DNA from: Candidatus Gottesmanbacteria bacterium RIFCSPLOWO2_01_FULL_42_22
Lineage (GTDB): Bacteria > Patescibacteriota > Microgenomatia > 2-02-FULL-39-11
Reading direction: 5' to 3'
Length of the DNA: 35,988 nt
Assembly: GCA_001779315.1 (NCBI GenBank)
Contig: MFJU01000041.1
Coordinates: forward strand, 1-35,988
Shown here piece by piece: positions 18,004-27,183 of the stretch (its first letter is position 1; each line of letters opens with the position of its first letter). Both the position numbers and the translations under genes were made by a program. Under the pieces are notes generated by a model, which was not told the origin of the DNA, searched no databases, and worked only from the letters and a program-made list of their open reading frames with translations.

Positions 18004-19209
18004 CTAAAATCTCAAATAATAAGCACCCCAGGTATTGATAATTACTGACCAAAACAGGAGAGAAATACTGAATTTGGAAATATCCTTAAATCCAAAAGCG
18101 AGCGGAATCATCAGGAACGGGATAAAATCAAGCACATATCGGTAGCCAAACTGCACCCAGCCTTGGCCAAACCATAAAAAATCCACTATGGCAACCAGTA
18201 GAACCGCCAGCCAGGAGACTTTGATCAGAAAGTTTCTTTTTGCCAAAAAGGCGTAAATAAAAAACGGACTGGTAATGATCACGCTTAATCCGTATGGCGA
18301 GGGGGCAACATAGGGGAAACGCGCTGAAATTTCAGGCGGCATGAAGAGAAAGGTATAGAGGTTGAGAGGAATATTTCTAAAGTCAATCATGCCCGTAGTA
18401 AACCCGGGGTTAGTGATCCGGGCATAGGTAAACTGAGCGGTGGACCGGATATATTGCCGGTAGATAAAATTCCGGCCGTCATCAAAAATATTGCCGAAAC
18501 GGGCAAAGTTGTAGTAGGCGCTGAAAAGAAAAAGAGGCAGGGCGCCTAAAATAAAAAGCAGCAATTTACGAAAAAATGGGCGGTAGGAAACGTCTTTTTT
18601 AAAGAAAAGCAGGATAAAGGGAAAAGATAAAAAAGTCGGCTGGCGGCTGAAGACAGCCAAACTGAAATATAATCCCATTAAAAAGGGCCTTTTCCTCCCG
18701 AAATTTTCTATTAAGCCTAAAAGAAGAAAAAAGACAGCAATAATATGGGCAAAAAACCAGGTCGTGCCGGTCACGGCTGCGGAAAAATGAACTGTTCCCA
18801 AAGCAAAAAAAACTGTTAGCAGAAGCTTTCTGATGAGTCCTGAAATTTTAAGGCGCCCTAATAAAATAAAAACCAAAACCGCATTGAAGGCGCCGAAAAC
18901 CATGGAAACATAAGTCTGGCTGACATTTGTTTTCCAGACATAAACCAGGGGTAGAAGAATCAAAGCGGGTACGGGTCCGAACTGGAAGTAAATCTTATTG
19001 TCGACGATCACCCTATCGCCTAAATCAAAAGAAGGATTGAGAATATCAAAACGCCCATGGAGGAAAGCGTCTGCGATAAAGACAAAATGCCGGAATAAAT
19101 TTGCAGTCTGGGCATTGGTAAAATAATATACCGTCAGGACAACAATAAATATTATGACCGGGAGATAAAATTGACTTTGCCTCTTTGGAAGCGGGTGTTT
19201 CAAAAGCAT
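18004..19209 (-). CDS. polytopic membrane protein, probable GT-C glycosyltransferase
   Basis: About 9-10 TM segments; reads like a dolichyl-phosphate-mannose-mannosyltransferase-type protein. Confidence 0.6.
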   Translation of the reverse strand: MLLKHPLPKRQSQFYLPVIIFIVVLTVYYFTNAQTANLFRHFVFIADAFLHGRFDILNPSFDLGDRVIVDNKIYFQFGPVPALILLPLVYVWKTNVSQTYVSMVFGAFNAVLVFILLGRLKISGLIRKLLLTVFFALGTVHFSAAVTGTTWFFAHIIAVFFLLLGLIENFGRKRPFLMGLYFSLAVFSRQPTFLSFPFILLFFKKDVSYRPFFRKLLLFILGALPLFLFSAYYNFARFGNIFDDGRNFIYRQYIRSTAQFTYARITNPGFTTGMIDFRNIPLNLYTFLFMPPEISARFPYVAPSPYGLSVIITSPFFIYAFLAKRNFLIKVSWLAVLLVAIVDFLWFGQGWVQFGYRYVLDFIPFLMIPLAFGFKDISKFSISLLFWSVIINTWGAYYLRF

Positions 19210-19215
19210 AATTTA

Positions 19216-20706
19216 TTATTTTCTGACCATTAAGCCAAAGTCAGACCATGAAAAATTGTCTTCCAGATATTTCCGCTGGATATCCGGCAGGACATTGAGG
19301 CGTTCCGGGGTTCCGGCATGGACATAACGCGTATTTTTTTTATCCATATAACTTTCAATTGAAGGATAGTCAAAAAGCAGCGTCTCCTGGTATTGCCCGT
19401 AAGGCAGACAGCAGAAATAATAACCGTCAGGGAAAAAAACCGTCTCGCCGGTAAGATCAAAAACAGGAGTCTTTGAGGGTATTCTTCCCAATATTGATTC
19501 GAGTTTGTTCAAAGAGCTTCCGTTCGTCCAATTCTTCTTTATACGGTACATTGAAAAACCCAAAAAACAGATGTAAATTAATCCTGCCAGAACGGCTATT
19601 CCCGCCAGTCTTTTACTGACCTTTCTCCATATGTCAAACCACAGTTTCGTAAAAAACAGGGCAGCAAATGGTGCTGACGGGATCAGATATTGGGCATGTT
19701 TGAGGGGGAAAAAATTGACAAAAGCGAAAAGATTGGCCAGAAATACCCCTGAAAGCAGAAAACTCCTGACCGCCTGCTTTTCTTCCCTTTGGGAAAAAGA
19801 TGACATAAACTGCCAAACACTGTAAACAGCTCCCCCTATCCAAATAATAAGATTTGTCAAATAAACGGCATGGTAACCGCTGAAACCGTAATAGGTATCA
19901 TTGGGATAGAAAAAAAGATCCGGCCGCATATAAAATTGTTTGGATAACGATTTGGCACCTGCGGCCGATAACTTTGTCATTGAATAGAAAGCTAAAAGCA
20001 CTTTACCTGTTGATAACGCAATCAACCCCAACACAACAGCCGGCAGCAACAGACCACCGGAAAAAGAGAGATAATTTCTACAGACCATTTTCTTGCTGTC
20101 ATCTTTCGAACTGAAAAAATCCTTCAAAAGGATAACCACAGGGGGTAAGAGCATAAACAAAGATTTCGGTACCAAGGCCAGACTGCTGGCAAATGACAGG
20201 CCGGCAAGAAAGAAGAGCGGTGGATTGCGCTTTTCCCTCCCCCTGATGAAAAAATACAGACCCGCCATACTCATCAGCAGCGACGGCAAATCAGGCCTGA
20301 TTTCCAGCATTTTATCGTAAGGCATCGGCAGAAAGGCAAAGACAGCCACTACCGCCAGGGCGAAATAGCGGCCGCTTAGAAGTGAAGATAAAAGGTATAA
20401 GAAAAGGCATATTCCGGCAAAAACCGTAAAAATGAATATTCTGGCGGCGATCAGGGTAACGGCTGACCGGCCGAAAATTGACATTATAAAGGCCACCGGA
20501 TACAGGAAAAACGGCGGGAATAGGTAAAAGAAGTCGGCATATGGCTTTTGGCCCAGAAAAAGATTATAACCCCAATGCAGATGGGCAAACTCGTCAATGT
20601 CAAAATAGCGCCTGATGCCCAAATCCAAACGGAAATATAGCAGTAACGCCAGAATAAAAAGAGCAATCAGCCAGGAAATAATTTTCCATGTTTTATTCTT
20701 GGGCAT
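19216..20706 (-). CDS. GT-C (ArnT/PMT-like, GT39/GT83) membrane glycosyltransferase
   Basis: First-loop acidic motif 'RYFDIDEFAHLHWGYNLFLGQKPYADFFYLFPP'; multiple TM segments. Confidence 0.75.
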   Translation of the reverse strand: MPKNKTWKIISWLIALFILALLLYFRLDLGIRRYFDIDEFAHLHWGYNLFLGQKPYADFFYLFPPFFLYPVAFIMSIFGRSAVTLIAARIFIFTVFAGICLFLYLLSSLLSGRYFALAVVAVFAFLPMPYDKMLEIRPDLPSLLMSMAGLYFFIRGREKRNPPLFFLAGLSFASSLALVPKSLFMLLPPVVILLKDFFSSKDDSKKMVCRNYLSFSGGLLLPAVVLGLIALSTGKVLLAFYSMTKLSAAGAKSLSKQFYMRPDLFFYPNDTYYGFSGYHAVYLTNLIIWIGGAVYSVWQFMSSFSQREEKQAVRSFLLSGVFLANLFAFVNFFPLKHAQYLIPSAPFAALFFTKLWFDIWRKVSKRLAGIAVLAGLIYICFLGFSMYRIKKNWTNGSSLNKLESILGRIPSKTPVFDLTGETVFFPDGYYFCCLPYGQYQETLLFDYPSIESYMDKKNTRYVHAGTPERLNVLPDIQRKYLEDNFSWSDFGLMVRK

Positions 20707-20738
20707 ATCTATAATTCAGTTTATCACCTAAAAAGGGT

Positions 20739-22106
20739 TTATTCGAAATAGAGTTTCAGGTCTTGAAGATGGATCAGGCTGAAGCCTTTTTTCAAAAAGA
20801 CATTGACATCTTCGGGGCCTGGCCAGGAATAATATAAGCCTTCTTTTTGCCTCTCAACCGGGATTTTTTCACCCCTCGCTATTTTATTCAGTACCTGAAC
20901 CAGCAATTCTCCCCCGCAGAGAGTACAGAGGTAATTATGTTCATGGAGGGATATCCCCGGTTTTATGCTGATTTTGGCTTTGCTGATAATATCCCCCTCA
21001 TCCAGTTTTTCTTTCATATAGTGCAAAGTTACTCCTCCGTAAGGATGGTTATTTTTCATTGCCCAAAAAGACGAAGCCACACCGCGGTACTGCGGCAAAA
21101 AGCCAGGATGGATATTGATTGAGCCTAAAACCGGCACTGAAAGGACATCTTTTTTCAGGATTTGGTTGAAATAGGAAATCAAAAGGTCGGGTTTCATCAG
21201 CCTGAGAAGCCTCACGTTCCCGGGAGAATTTATATCCTTTATTTTGATTACCGGAATGCCTTTTTTTTTGACGGATTTGCTAAATCTGGATTCGGAGATG
21301 GCTAAAAATCCTGTCAAAATATAGAGTAACTGATCGAGTCCTTTAAACAGAAAATATTTCCAGCCGTGCCTTTTAAAGAGAAATTTGAGGCTTTCCCCCC
21401 TGCTTTTTCCGTAAAGAATGCAATCCGAATCTACCAGCGCCGCAATTTCAAATTCCTCCTGATTAAGAAGCGGAGAAAAAACAGGGTTGGCGTAAAGGCT
21501 GTCATAACTTAAAAGTATCAATTTTAACTTGTGATTATTCTGCTCTTTCCGGTAATAATTCATTCTTTCACCTAAAAAATAAAAAGCGTCAGTCATCCGG
21601 CAACCCATTTTTTCGTAAAAAACATTGGCCGGCAATTTGTCGTAGACACTCACGCGGAATTGCTTAATTTTTCTCTCTCTGAACTCTTTTACCAGTCTTT
21701 TAAATAATCTGCTGCCGATCCCCTGCCTTTGGAATTTACCCTCAACCGCCAACGACAATAGTTCCGGGCCATGCTCTGAAAAGCCAGGATAGGCTAAAAG
21801 TTTAAGCAGTTTGATAATTCTTGAAGGGTTCAAAATTATAGGCGGCAACAGGCTTAAAACAAAAGGCCCAGGATCTGCCGCCAGCGTTTTCCTGGTTAAA
21901 TCCTTAACTTCTTCTATTCCGCTGATAAATCCGTTCAGACGGCCTTTTTCTTCGGAAACAAAGGCTAATATTTTGGGAATTTTGAGAAAATTAAGGTAAA
22001 ACTGTTTCAAAAAGTCAGTACCAAGTTCAGGCAGGAAACCGGGGAGTTCAGCTGCATGTAATTTGGCTGCTTGTTCCGCATCTTCAGCTTTCATTAACCT
22101 GATCAT
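20739..22106 (-). CDS. fusion of N-terminal GNAT acetyltransferase and C-terminal formyltransferase
   Basis: GNAT 'GKFQRQGIGSRLFKRLVKEFRERKIKQFRVSVYDKLPANVFYEKMGCR'; formyltransferase 'GSINIHPGFLPQYRGVASSFWAM...LDEGDII' (N/H/D catalytic residues). Confidence 0.85.
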   Translation of the reverse strand: MIRLMKAEDAEQAAKLHAAELPGFLPELGTDFLKQFYLNFLKIPKILAFVSEEKGRLNGFISGIEEVKDLTRKTLAADPGPFVLSLLPPIILNPSRIIKLLKLLAYPGFSEHGPELLSLAVEGKFQRQGIGSRLFKRLVKEFRERKIKQFRVSVYDKLPANVFYEKMGCRMTDAFYFLGERMNYYRKEQNNHKLKLILLSYDSLYANPVFSPLLNQEEFEIAALVDSDCILYGKSRGESLKFLFKRHGWKYFLFKGLDQLLYILTGFLAISESRFSKSVKKKGIPVIKIKDINSPGNVRLLRLMKPDLLISYFNQILKKDVLSVPVLGSINIHPGFLPQYRGVASSFWAMKNNHPYGGVTLHYMKEKLDEGDIISKAKISIKPGISLHEHNYLCTLCGGELLVQVLNKIARGEKIPVERQKEGLYYSWPGPEDVNVFLKKGFSLIHLQDLKLYFE

Positions 22107-23236
22107 TTTTTTTCCAAAAAACTGTTGATTTCTTGTGCGACTTTGACAATTTCAGAGTCTTTAAGTTCCGGAAACATCGGCAGCGACAGGATTTCTTTAG
22201 CCGCTTTTTCGCTTTCTGGAAAATCACCCTCTTTATAACCTAAACTTTTGAACGAGGGCACCAGATGAATAGGCACCGGATAATGAATACCGGTGGCGAT
22301 TCCTTTTTTTTCCAGATAATTTTTAAGCAAATCCCGCTTTTTAGTCCTGATTACAAATAGGTGATAAACATGTTTGGTAAATGGCAGAGCTGGCGGCAGG
22401 CGGCAGGGACTATTCTCAAGATGTGAGCGGTATTTTCCGGCTATTTCCCTTCTTCTCTCGTTCCATTTATCCAAATATTGCAGTTTAACGGAAAGGATAG
22501 CCGCCTGGATTTCATCCAACCGGCTGATTCTGCCCTGCAAAACACTCTTATACCTTTCTTCTTCCCCGTACATCCGCAATAATTTTATTTTTTTGAATAA
22601 TTCTTCATCATTAGTGACAATCATGCCGCCGTCGCCGAACGCCCCCAAATTCTTGGTCGGATAAAAGGAATAACAGCCGATTTTTCCAATACTACCTACT
22701 TTTTTACTTGCCCCTCGTAGCCCGGAGGGCAAAGTGGGGTTTTTATAGACTGCTCCGTGTGCTTGGGCACAGTCTTCTATGAGGGGCAGGTTATATTTAT
22801 TGGCCGTCTGCATAATCTTTTGCAAATCGGCAGGCTGTCCGAACAGATGAACGGCAATAATCGCCCGGGTTTTGGCAGTAATTGCCTTTTCAATTTTTAA
22901 AGGGTCAATATTAAAGCTTCCGTCAATATCAACCAGCCTCGGCCTGGCACCGGTAGAAACCACGGCAAAGGCTGTCGGGTAGCTGTTGGCCGGCATGATT
23001 ACTTCCTCACCCGGGTTGTTTATTCCCAAAGCCTGCATTGACAGCATTAGCGCATCTGTACCGGAGGCCACTCCGACGGCAAACTTAACACCTGTATAAG
23101 CAGCAAATTCCTTTTCAAATTGGGCCACTTTTGACCCCAGAATAAAATTGCCTTTGGACATGACCTCATCTATCGTCTTAATAAACTGCCGCCTGTATTT
23201 TTTTATTTGCCTGGTAGTATCGAAAACGGGTATCAT
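22103..23236 (-). CDS. DegT/DnrJ/EryC1/StrS-family PLP-dependent sugar aminotransferase
   Basis: 'VASGTDALMLSMQALG', 'IEDCAQAHGA', 'CYSFYPTKNLGAFGDGGMIVTND'; ATGA overlap with the downstream fusion gene. Confidence 0.93.
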   Translation of the reverse strand: MIPVFDTTRQIKKYRRQFIKTIDEVMSKGNFILGSKVAQFEKEFAAYTGVKFAVGVASGTDALMLSMQALGINNPGEEVIMPANSYPTAFAVVSTGARPRLVDIDGSFNIDPLKIEKAITAKTRAIIAVHLFGQPADLQKIMQTANKYNLPLIEDCAQAHGAVYKNPTLPSGLRGASKKVGSIGKIGCYSFYPTKNLGAFGDGGMIVTNDEELFKKIKLLRMYGEEERYKSVLQGRISRLDEIQAAILSVKLQYLDKWNERRREIAGKYRSHLENSPCRLPPALPFTKHVYHLFVIRTKKRDLLKNYLEKKGIATGIHYPVPIHLVPSFKSLGYKEGDFPESEKAAKEILSLPMFPELKDSEIVKVAQEINSFLEKK

Positions 23237-23263
23237 TTATCGTAATATTCTAATATAACTCTC

Positions 23264-24562
23264 ATGAAGAATCATCTTTATCCGATTATAATCCTTCTTT
23301 TCATAGCCGGTCTGGCGAGGTATTTCTACTTCGTAAACGGACCTGATCTTTTTATCTCTGCGGATACTTACGGTTATTATGAAACAGGCCAAAAACTGGC
23401 AAATGAAGGCATCCCCGTCAACGATTCCCGTCCGCCTCTTTATTCATTTATCTTAATCCTGCCTGCTCTTTTAAACGGACGTCCGGATACGGCTGTTCTC
23501 TCTGGCCTGTTTTTCCGCGATATGAAATGGATCGTTATATTTCAATCGCTTTTAGGTCTTACCTCCCTTATTTTTATCTACAAAATTGCCCTGTTTCTGA
23601 AACTTCCGCTAAAGGCAGCTTTTCTCATCACTTCATTTTCCGCATTCAATATTATGGTTTTCGGCATGGAAAGGATATTAATGACGGAGACTTTAACCGT
23701 ATTTCTGCTGCTTCTTTTGGCCTATACCGTGTTAGCTCTATTTAGAGAATATTCTTTAGGCCGCTCTTTACTGATTTGGTTAATTCTGTCTTTGCTTTTC
23801 CTGACCAAACCGCTCTATTTTCTGCTGCCTCTACCTGTTTTTGCCCTTATTTTATACCGCTATAAAAATAAGCAGGTGTTTTATCATTCACTGATCCTGC
23901 TGTTGCTTTTCGGCATGACTGTTTTCGCTTACAGTTTATTAAACTTTAAATACAATCAATATCGGGGCTTTTCCCGAGTGGGCGATCTGGCACTTTTGGG
24001 TAAAATCCTAGTCCAAAAATTGGATATAAGCTCTGCCAAAAATAATTATTACTATCCTTTTTTAAAAAAATACCTGGATGAAAACCGGGAACCCCAGCCG
24101 TTCCGCTTCATGGAAACCATCGCACCCCTCTATTGGCAGGACAGGGAAAAAATGAACTCGCTTACCCCTTTGGTAAGAACGGTTATTCTGGCCAATTTCC
24201 CTCATTACTTACTGAAATCGCTTGCTGAAATACCGTTAGCCTTAGTAGAGGCAAACGGTCTGGTTATTCATAATTTCCCTTTTAATTATCTTTTTCGTTT
24301 TTACAGAGCTTCACAATACTTATCGTTTCTGATTTTTCCGGCCGCTTTTCTGATTCTGAAAAAATTCCTGGAAAAAAACTCAAAGGAAAACTGCGCCTGG
24401 TTTTTGATTTTACTGTTGCCTTTCTACCAGATTATGTTAACGGTCTTTATTGATTACGGTGAATACGGCCGGATCATAAGCGTCACCCAGCCGTTCAGTT
24501 ATTTATTGGTCATATATTTTCTGATAGGGCTAAAGGGGAAATTCAGGAAGATTTACCAGTAA
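23264..24562 (+). CDS. ArnT/PMT-like polytopic membrane glycosyltransferase
   Basis: 'GPDLFISADTYGYYETGQKLANEGIPVNDSRPPLY' first-loop acidic motif; many TM segments. Confidence 0.65.
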   Translation: MKNHLYPIIILLFIAGLARYFYFVNGPDLFISADTYGYYETGQKLANEGIPVNDSRPPLYSFILILPALLNGRPDTAVLSGLFFRDMKWIVIFQSLLGLTSLIFIYKIALFLKLPLKAAFLITSFSAFNIMVFGMERILMTETLTVFLLLLLAYTVLALFREYSLGRSLLIWLILSLLFLTKPLYFLLPLPVFALILYRYKNKQVFYHSLILLLLFGMTVFAYSLLNFKYNQYRGFSRVGDLALLGKILVQKLDISSAKNNYYYPFLKKYLDENREPQPFRFMETIAPLYWQDREKMNSLTPLVRTVILANFPHYLLKSLAEIPLALVEANGLVIHNFPFNYLFRFYRASQYLSFLIFPAAFLILKKFLEKNSKENCAWFLILLLPFYQIMLTVFIDYGEYGRIISVTQPFSYLLVIYFLIGLKGKFRKIYQ

Positions 24563-25584
24563 TATTTTTTGTAGTTGGAATAGAAATCGATTGTTTTTTT
24601 GATGCCCTCTTCCAGGGAAACTACCGGCTTCCAGCCGTATGTTTTATGCATTTTTTTCCAAGATGCAAGGTAATCCCCTATTTCTATCATTTTCCGGTCC
24701 TGAGGAAAGGGGACAATTTTCAGCCTGCCGCTGCCGAAAATTTTAATGGCCAGACTGACAAAATCCTTCAGGGAAACAGGGATCCCTCCCAAATTATAAG
24801 CCTCCCCCCAGCCGGTATTACTTTTCCCTGCCAAATAAAGAGCTTCGCAAACGTCATCGATATAATTGATATCGCGTATTTGTTTTCCGTTTCCGAAAAG
24901 CTCCACAGTCTGCCCGTCCATGATCTGCCTGATAAAATAGTTTAATATACCCTGCCTGGGATGCCTCATCTGGTGCCTGGGGCCATAAGTATTGGTCATA
25001 CGCAGGGAAATGGCTTTAATTCCGTAAACCTTAAAATACATCAGGTGGTATTTTTCCGCGGCAATTGAATTGATGCCGTTTATATCGGTCGGTTCTTGAG
25101 GATGGTTCTCGTCAACCGGCAAATATTGCGCCTTACCGTACTGGTTTCTGGTGCCGGCATAAATTATTCTCGCTTGAGGATTATATTTTCTGACCGATTC
25201 CAGTAAAGAGAGTTGAGCCCGGCAATTGATTTCCAGATCAGTCATGGGATCACTCATGCTGTCCACATGCGACAAAGTGCCGGCCAGGTTAAAAATTATT
25301 TTGTGGCCCGAAACCAGCTTATCCATTTGTTTTTCTGATCGAATATCAGCAATGACAACTTTAATACGGGAAGCACGGGGATGGATATTAAAACGGTTGC
25401 CGCCATATCCCGGGATAAGCGCATCAACCACAACTACTTCAGCCCCTTGTTTGATAAGTCTAAGTGCCAGTGTTGAACCGATAAAACCTAAACCACCGGT
25501 AATCAGCACCTTTTTCCCGGCATAAAATTTATCTTTATCCCGATTTAATCGGGATTTCGCTTTCGCTTCACTTTTTTTTAGCAT
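24553..25584 (-). CDS. extended SDR NDP-sugar epimerase/dehydratase
   Basis: 'KVLITGGLGFIGSTLALRL', 'NTYGPRHQMRHP', 'FGNGKQIRDINYIDDVCEAL'. Confidence 0.9.
   Translation of the reverse strand: MLKKSEAKAKSRLNRDKDKFYAGKKVLITGGLGFIGSTLALRLIKQGAEVVVVDALIPGYGGNRFNIHPRASRIKVVIADIRSEKQMDKLVSGHKIIFNLAGTLSHVDSMSDPMTDLEINCRAQLSLLESVRKYNPQARIIYAGTRNQYGKAQYLPVDENHPQEPTDINGINSIAAEKYHLMYFKVYGIKAISLRMTNTYGPRHQMRHPRQGILNYFIRQIMDGQTVELFGNGKQIRDINYIDDVCEALYLAGKSNTGWGEAYNLGGIPVSLKDFVSLAIKIFGSGRLKIVPFPQDRKMIEIGDYLASWKKMHKTYGWKPVVSLEEGIKKTIDFYSNYKKYYW
25537..25555. repeat. 19-nt palindrome inside the N-terminal extension of the SDR gene
   Basis: ATCCCGATT-t-AATCGGGAT, 9-bp perfect arms. Confidence 0.8.
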
Positions 25585-26185
25585 GACTATTTTTCATCTT
25601 TGATAAACATGTTGTCAGAATATGATCAAGGACCAGCTGGATATCTTCACACGGACCGTATTTGTGACTGTCAGTTAATATGGCGCAATCTACCAAATGC
25701 CCTAAAGATCCTCCTTTTTTAAAACCGAGGATACCGATCACTTTTGCCCTGCGCTTTTTGGCATAATTTACGGCCTTTATCAGATTTTGGCTGTTGCCGC
25801 TTCCGGAGAGCACAATTAAAATATCGTTGATCTCAATCAGATTCCGCAGCTGCTGCAGAAAAACCTCCTCAAATGACAAATCGTTGGCTAAAGCCGTCAT
25901 CAAAGCCGTATTATCAGTCAGAGAATATGCTTTGAAGCGCTTTTCCCGGCTGTCATAGACTCTCTCCAGGGTGTTTTTGGACAGGTCACAGGCAAAATGC
26001 GAAGCGTTAGCCGAGCTTCCGCCGTTGCCGATGATAAAGACTTTACGGTTGTTTTTATAAGCAGCCAAAATCAGGCTGGCGGCCTGCCTGATTTTGTTCC
26101 GGTCGAGGCTGTCAATGGCTTTTTTAAGCTCGGTAATATATTCCTCTATGATTAAGGCTATTGAATCGTGGGTTAAATCTGCCAT
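25568..26185 (-). CDS. gmhA: SIS-domain sedoheptulose-7-phosphate isomerase, GmhA-like
   Basis: 'VFIIGNGGSSANASHFACDLSKNT', 'DILIVLSGSGNSQNLIKAV', 'CEDIQLVLDHIL'. Confidence 0.85.
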   Translation of the reverse strand: MADLTHDSIALIIEEYITELKKAIDSLDRNKIRQAASLILAAYKNNRKVFIIGNGGSSANASHFACDLSKNTLERVYDSREKRFKAYSLTDNTALMTALANDLSFEEVFLQQLRNLIEINDILIVLSGSGNSQNLIKAVNYAKKRRAKVIGILGFKKGGSLGHLVDCAILTDSHKYGPCEDIQLVLDHILTTCLSKMKNSHAKKK

Positions 26186-27183
26186 TATTTCAATTTAATT
26201 TTTTTCATCAGTTTAAGATTATAATACAACCCGTTCTCCAGAGGCTTGATAAATAAACCCTTCTCATAAGCTTTTTTAATATCCAGGATGGCTTCCTCAA
26301 CCGTATGTTTCGGGGAAAACCCAAGCTCCCGGGCCGCTTTTTGTGAACTGATATGATAGGAGCGCATATCATCAGTTGGCGAAACAGCAATTTCTATCTG
26401 AGGATCATTCAGGACTTTTTTAACCAAACGGGCCACCTCTCCAACAGGCAGATTTTCATAGCCGGCATTAAAAATCTTACCGCCAATTGCCTCATCAGGA
26501 TATTCAAGCGAGTTGACATACAGGTCAGTAATATCTTCGATATGGATATTCGGCCGTAATTGTTTTCCTCCGAAAACTGATATTTTTTTGTTTACCAAAG
26601 CCTGGATAGTCAGCAGGTTAACCGTTAAATCAAATCTCATTCTGGGACTGTAACCGCAGACTGTCGCCGGCCTCAAAATCAAAACAGTGAATCCCGGCCT
26701 GTTTTTGGCATGGACATACTTTTCCGAAAGGACTTTGTATTTGGAATAATCCGTCAGGGGCCTAAGCGGCAGATTTTCGCTGACATTTTTTTCTTTTTTA
26801 ATGCCGTAAACACTTGAGGTGGAAATAAAAATAAACCTTTTGACTGCCGATTTTAAGGAAAGGTCGGCCAGCAGCTTGCTCGCCTCAAAATTTACTGATT
26901 TACCCAAATGCGGATTGAGGTCAAAAGTGGGGTCATTGGAGATCGCCGCCAAATGGATGACGCTATCCGCCCCTTTCAATTCCCGGGTAAGCAGCTGCCT
27001 GTCCCTGATATCCCCCTCTATCTGTAATAACTTTTTGTTTTTGGCAAGGACATCCTTGCCGTAAATAAACAAATCAATCACTTTTACCCGGTAATTGGCT
27101 TTCAACAATTTAGGGACCAGGACGCTGCCTACATAACCCCCTCCGCCGGTAACCAGTACATTTTTAATTTGATTATTAATCAT
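26185..27183 (-). CDS. NAD-dependent sugar epimerase/dehydratase (SDR)
   Basis: 'NVLVTGGGGYVGSVLVPKLL', 'STSSVYG...YSKYKVLSEKYV'. Confidence 0.9.
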   Translation of the reverse strand: MINNQIKNVLVTGGGGYVGSVLVPKLLKANYRVKVIDLFIYGKDVLAKNKKLLQIEGDIRDRQLLTRELKGADSVIHLAAISNDPTFDLNPHLGKSVNFEASKLLADLSLKSAVKRFIFISTSSVYGIKKEKNVSENLPLRPLTDYSKYKVLSEKYVHAKNRPGFTVLILRPATVCGYSPRMRFDLTVNLLTIQALVNKKISVFGGKQLRPNIHIEDITDLYVNSLEYPDEAIGGKIFNAGYENLPVGEVARLVKKVLNDPQIEIAVSPTDDMRSYHISSQKAARELGFSPKHTVEEAILDIKKAYEKGLFIKPLENGLYYNLKLMKKIKLK

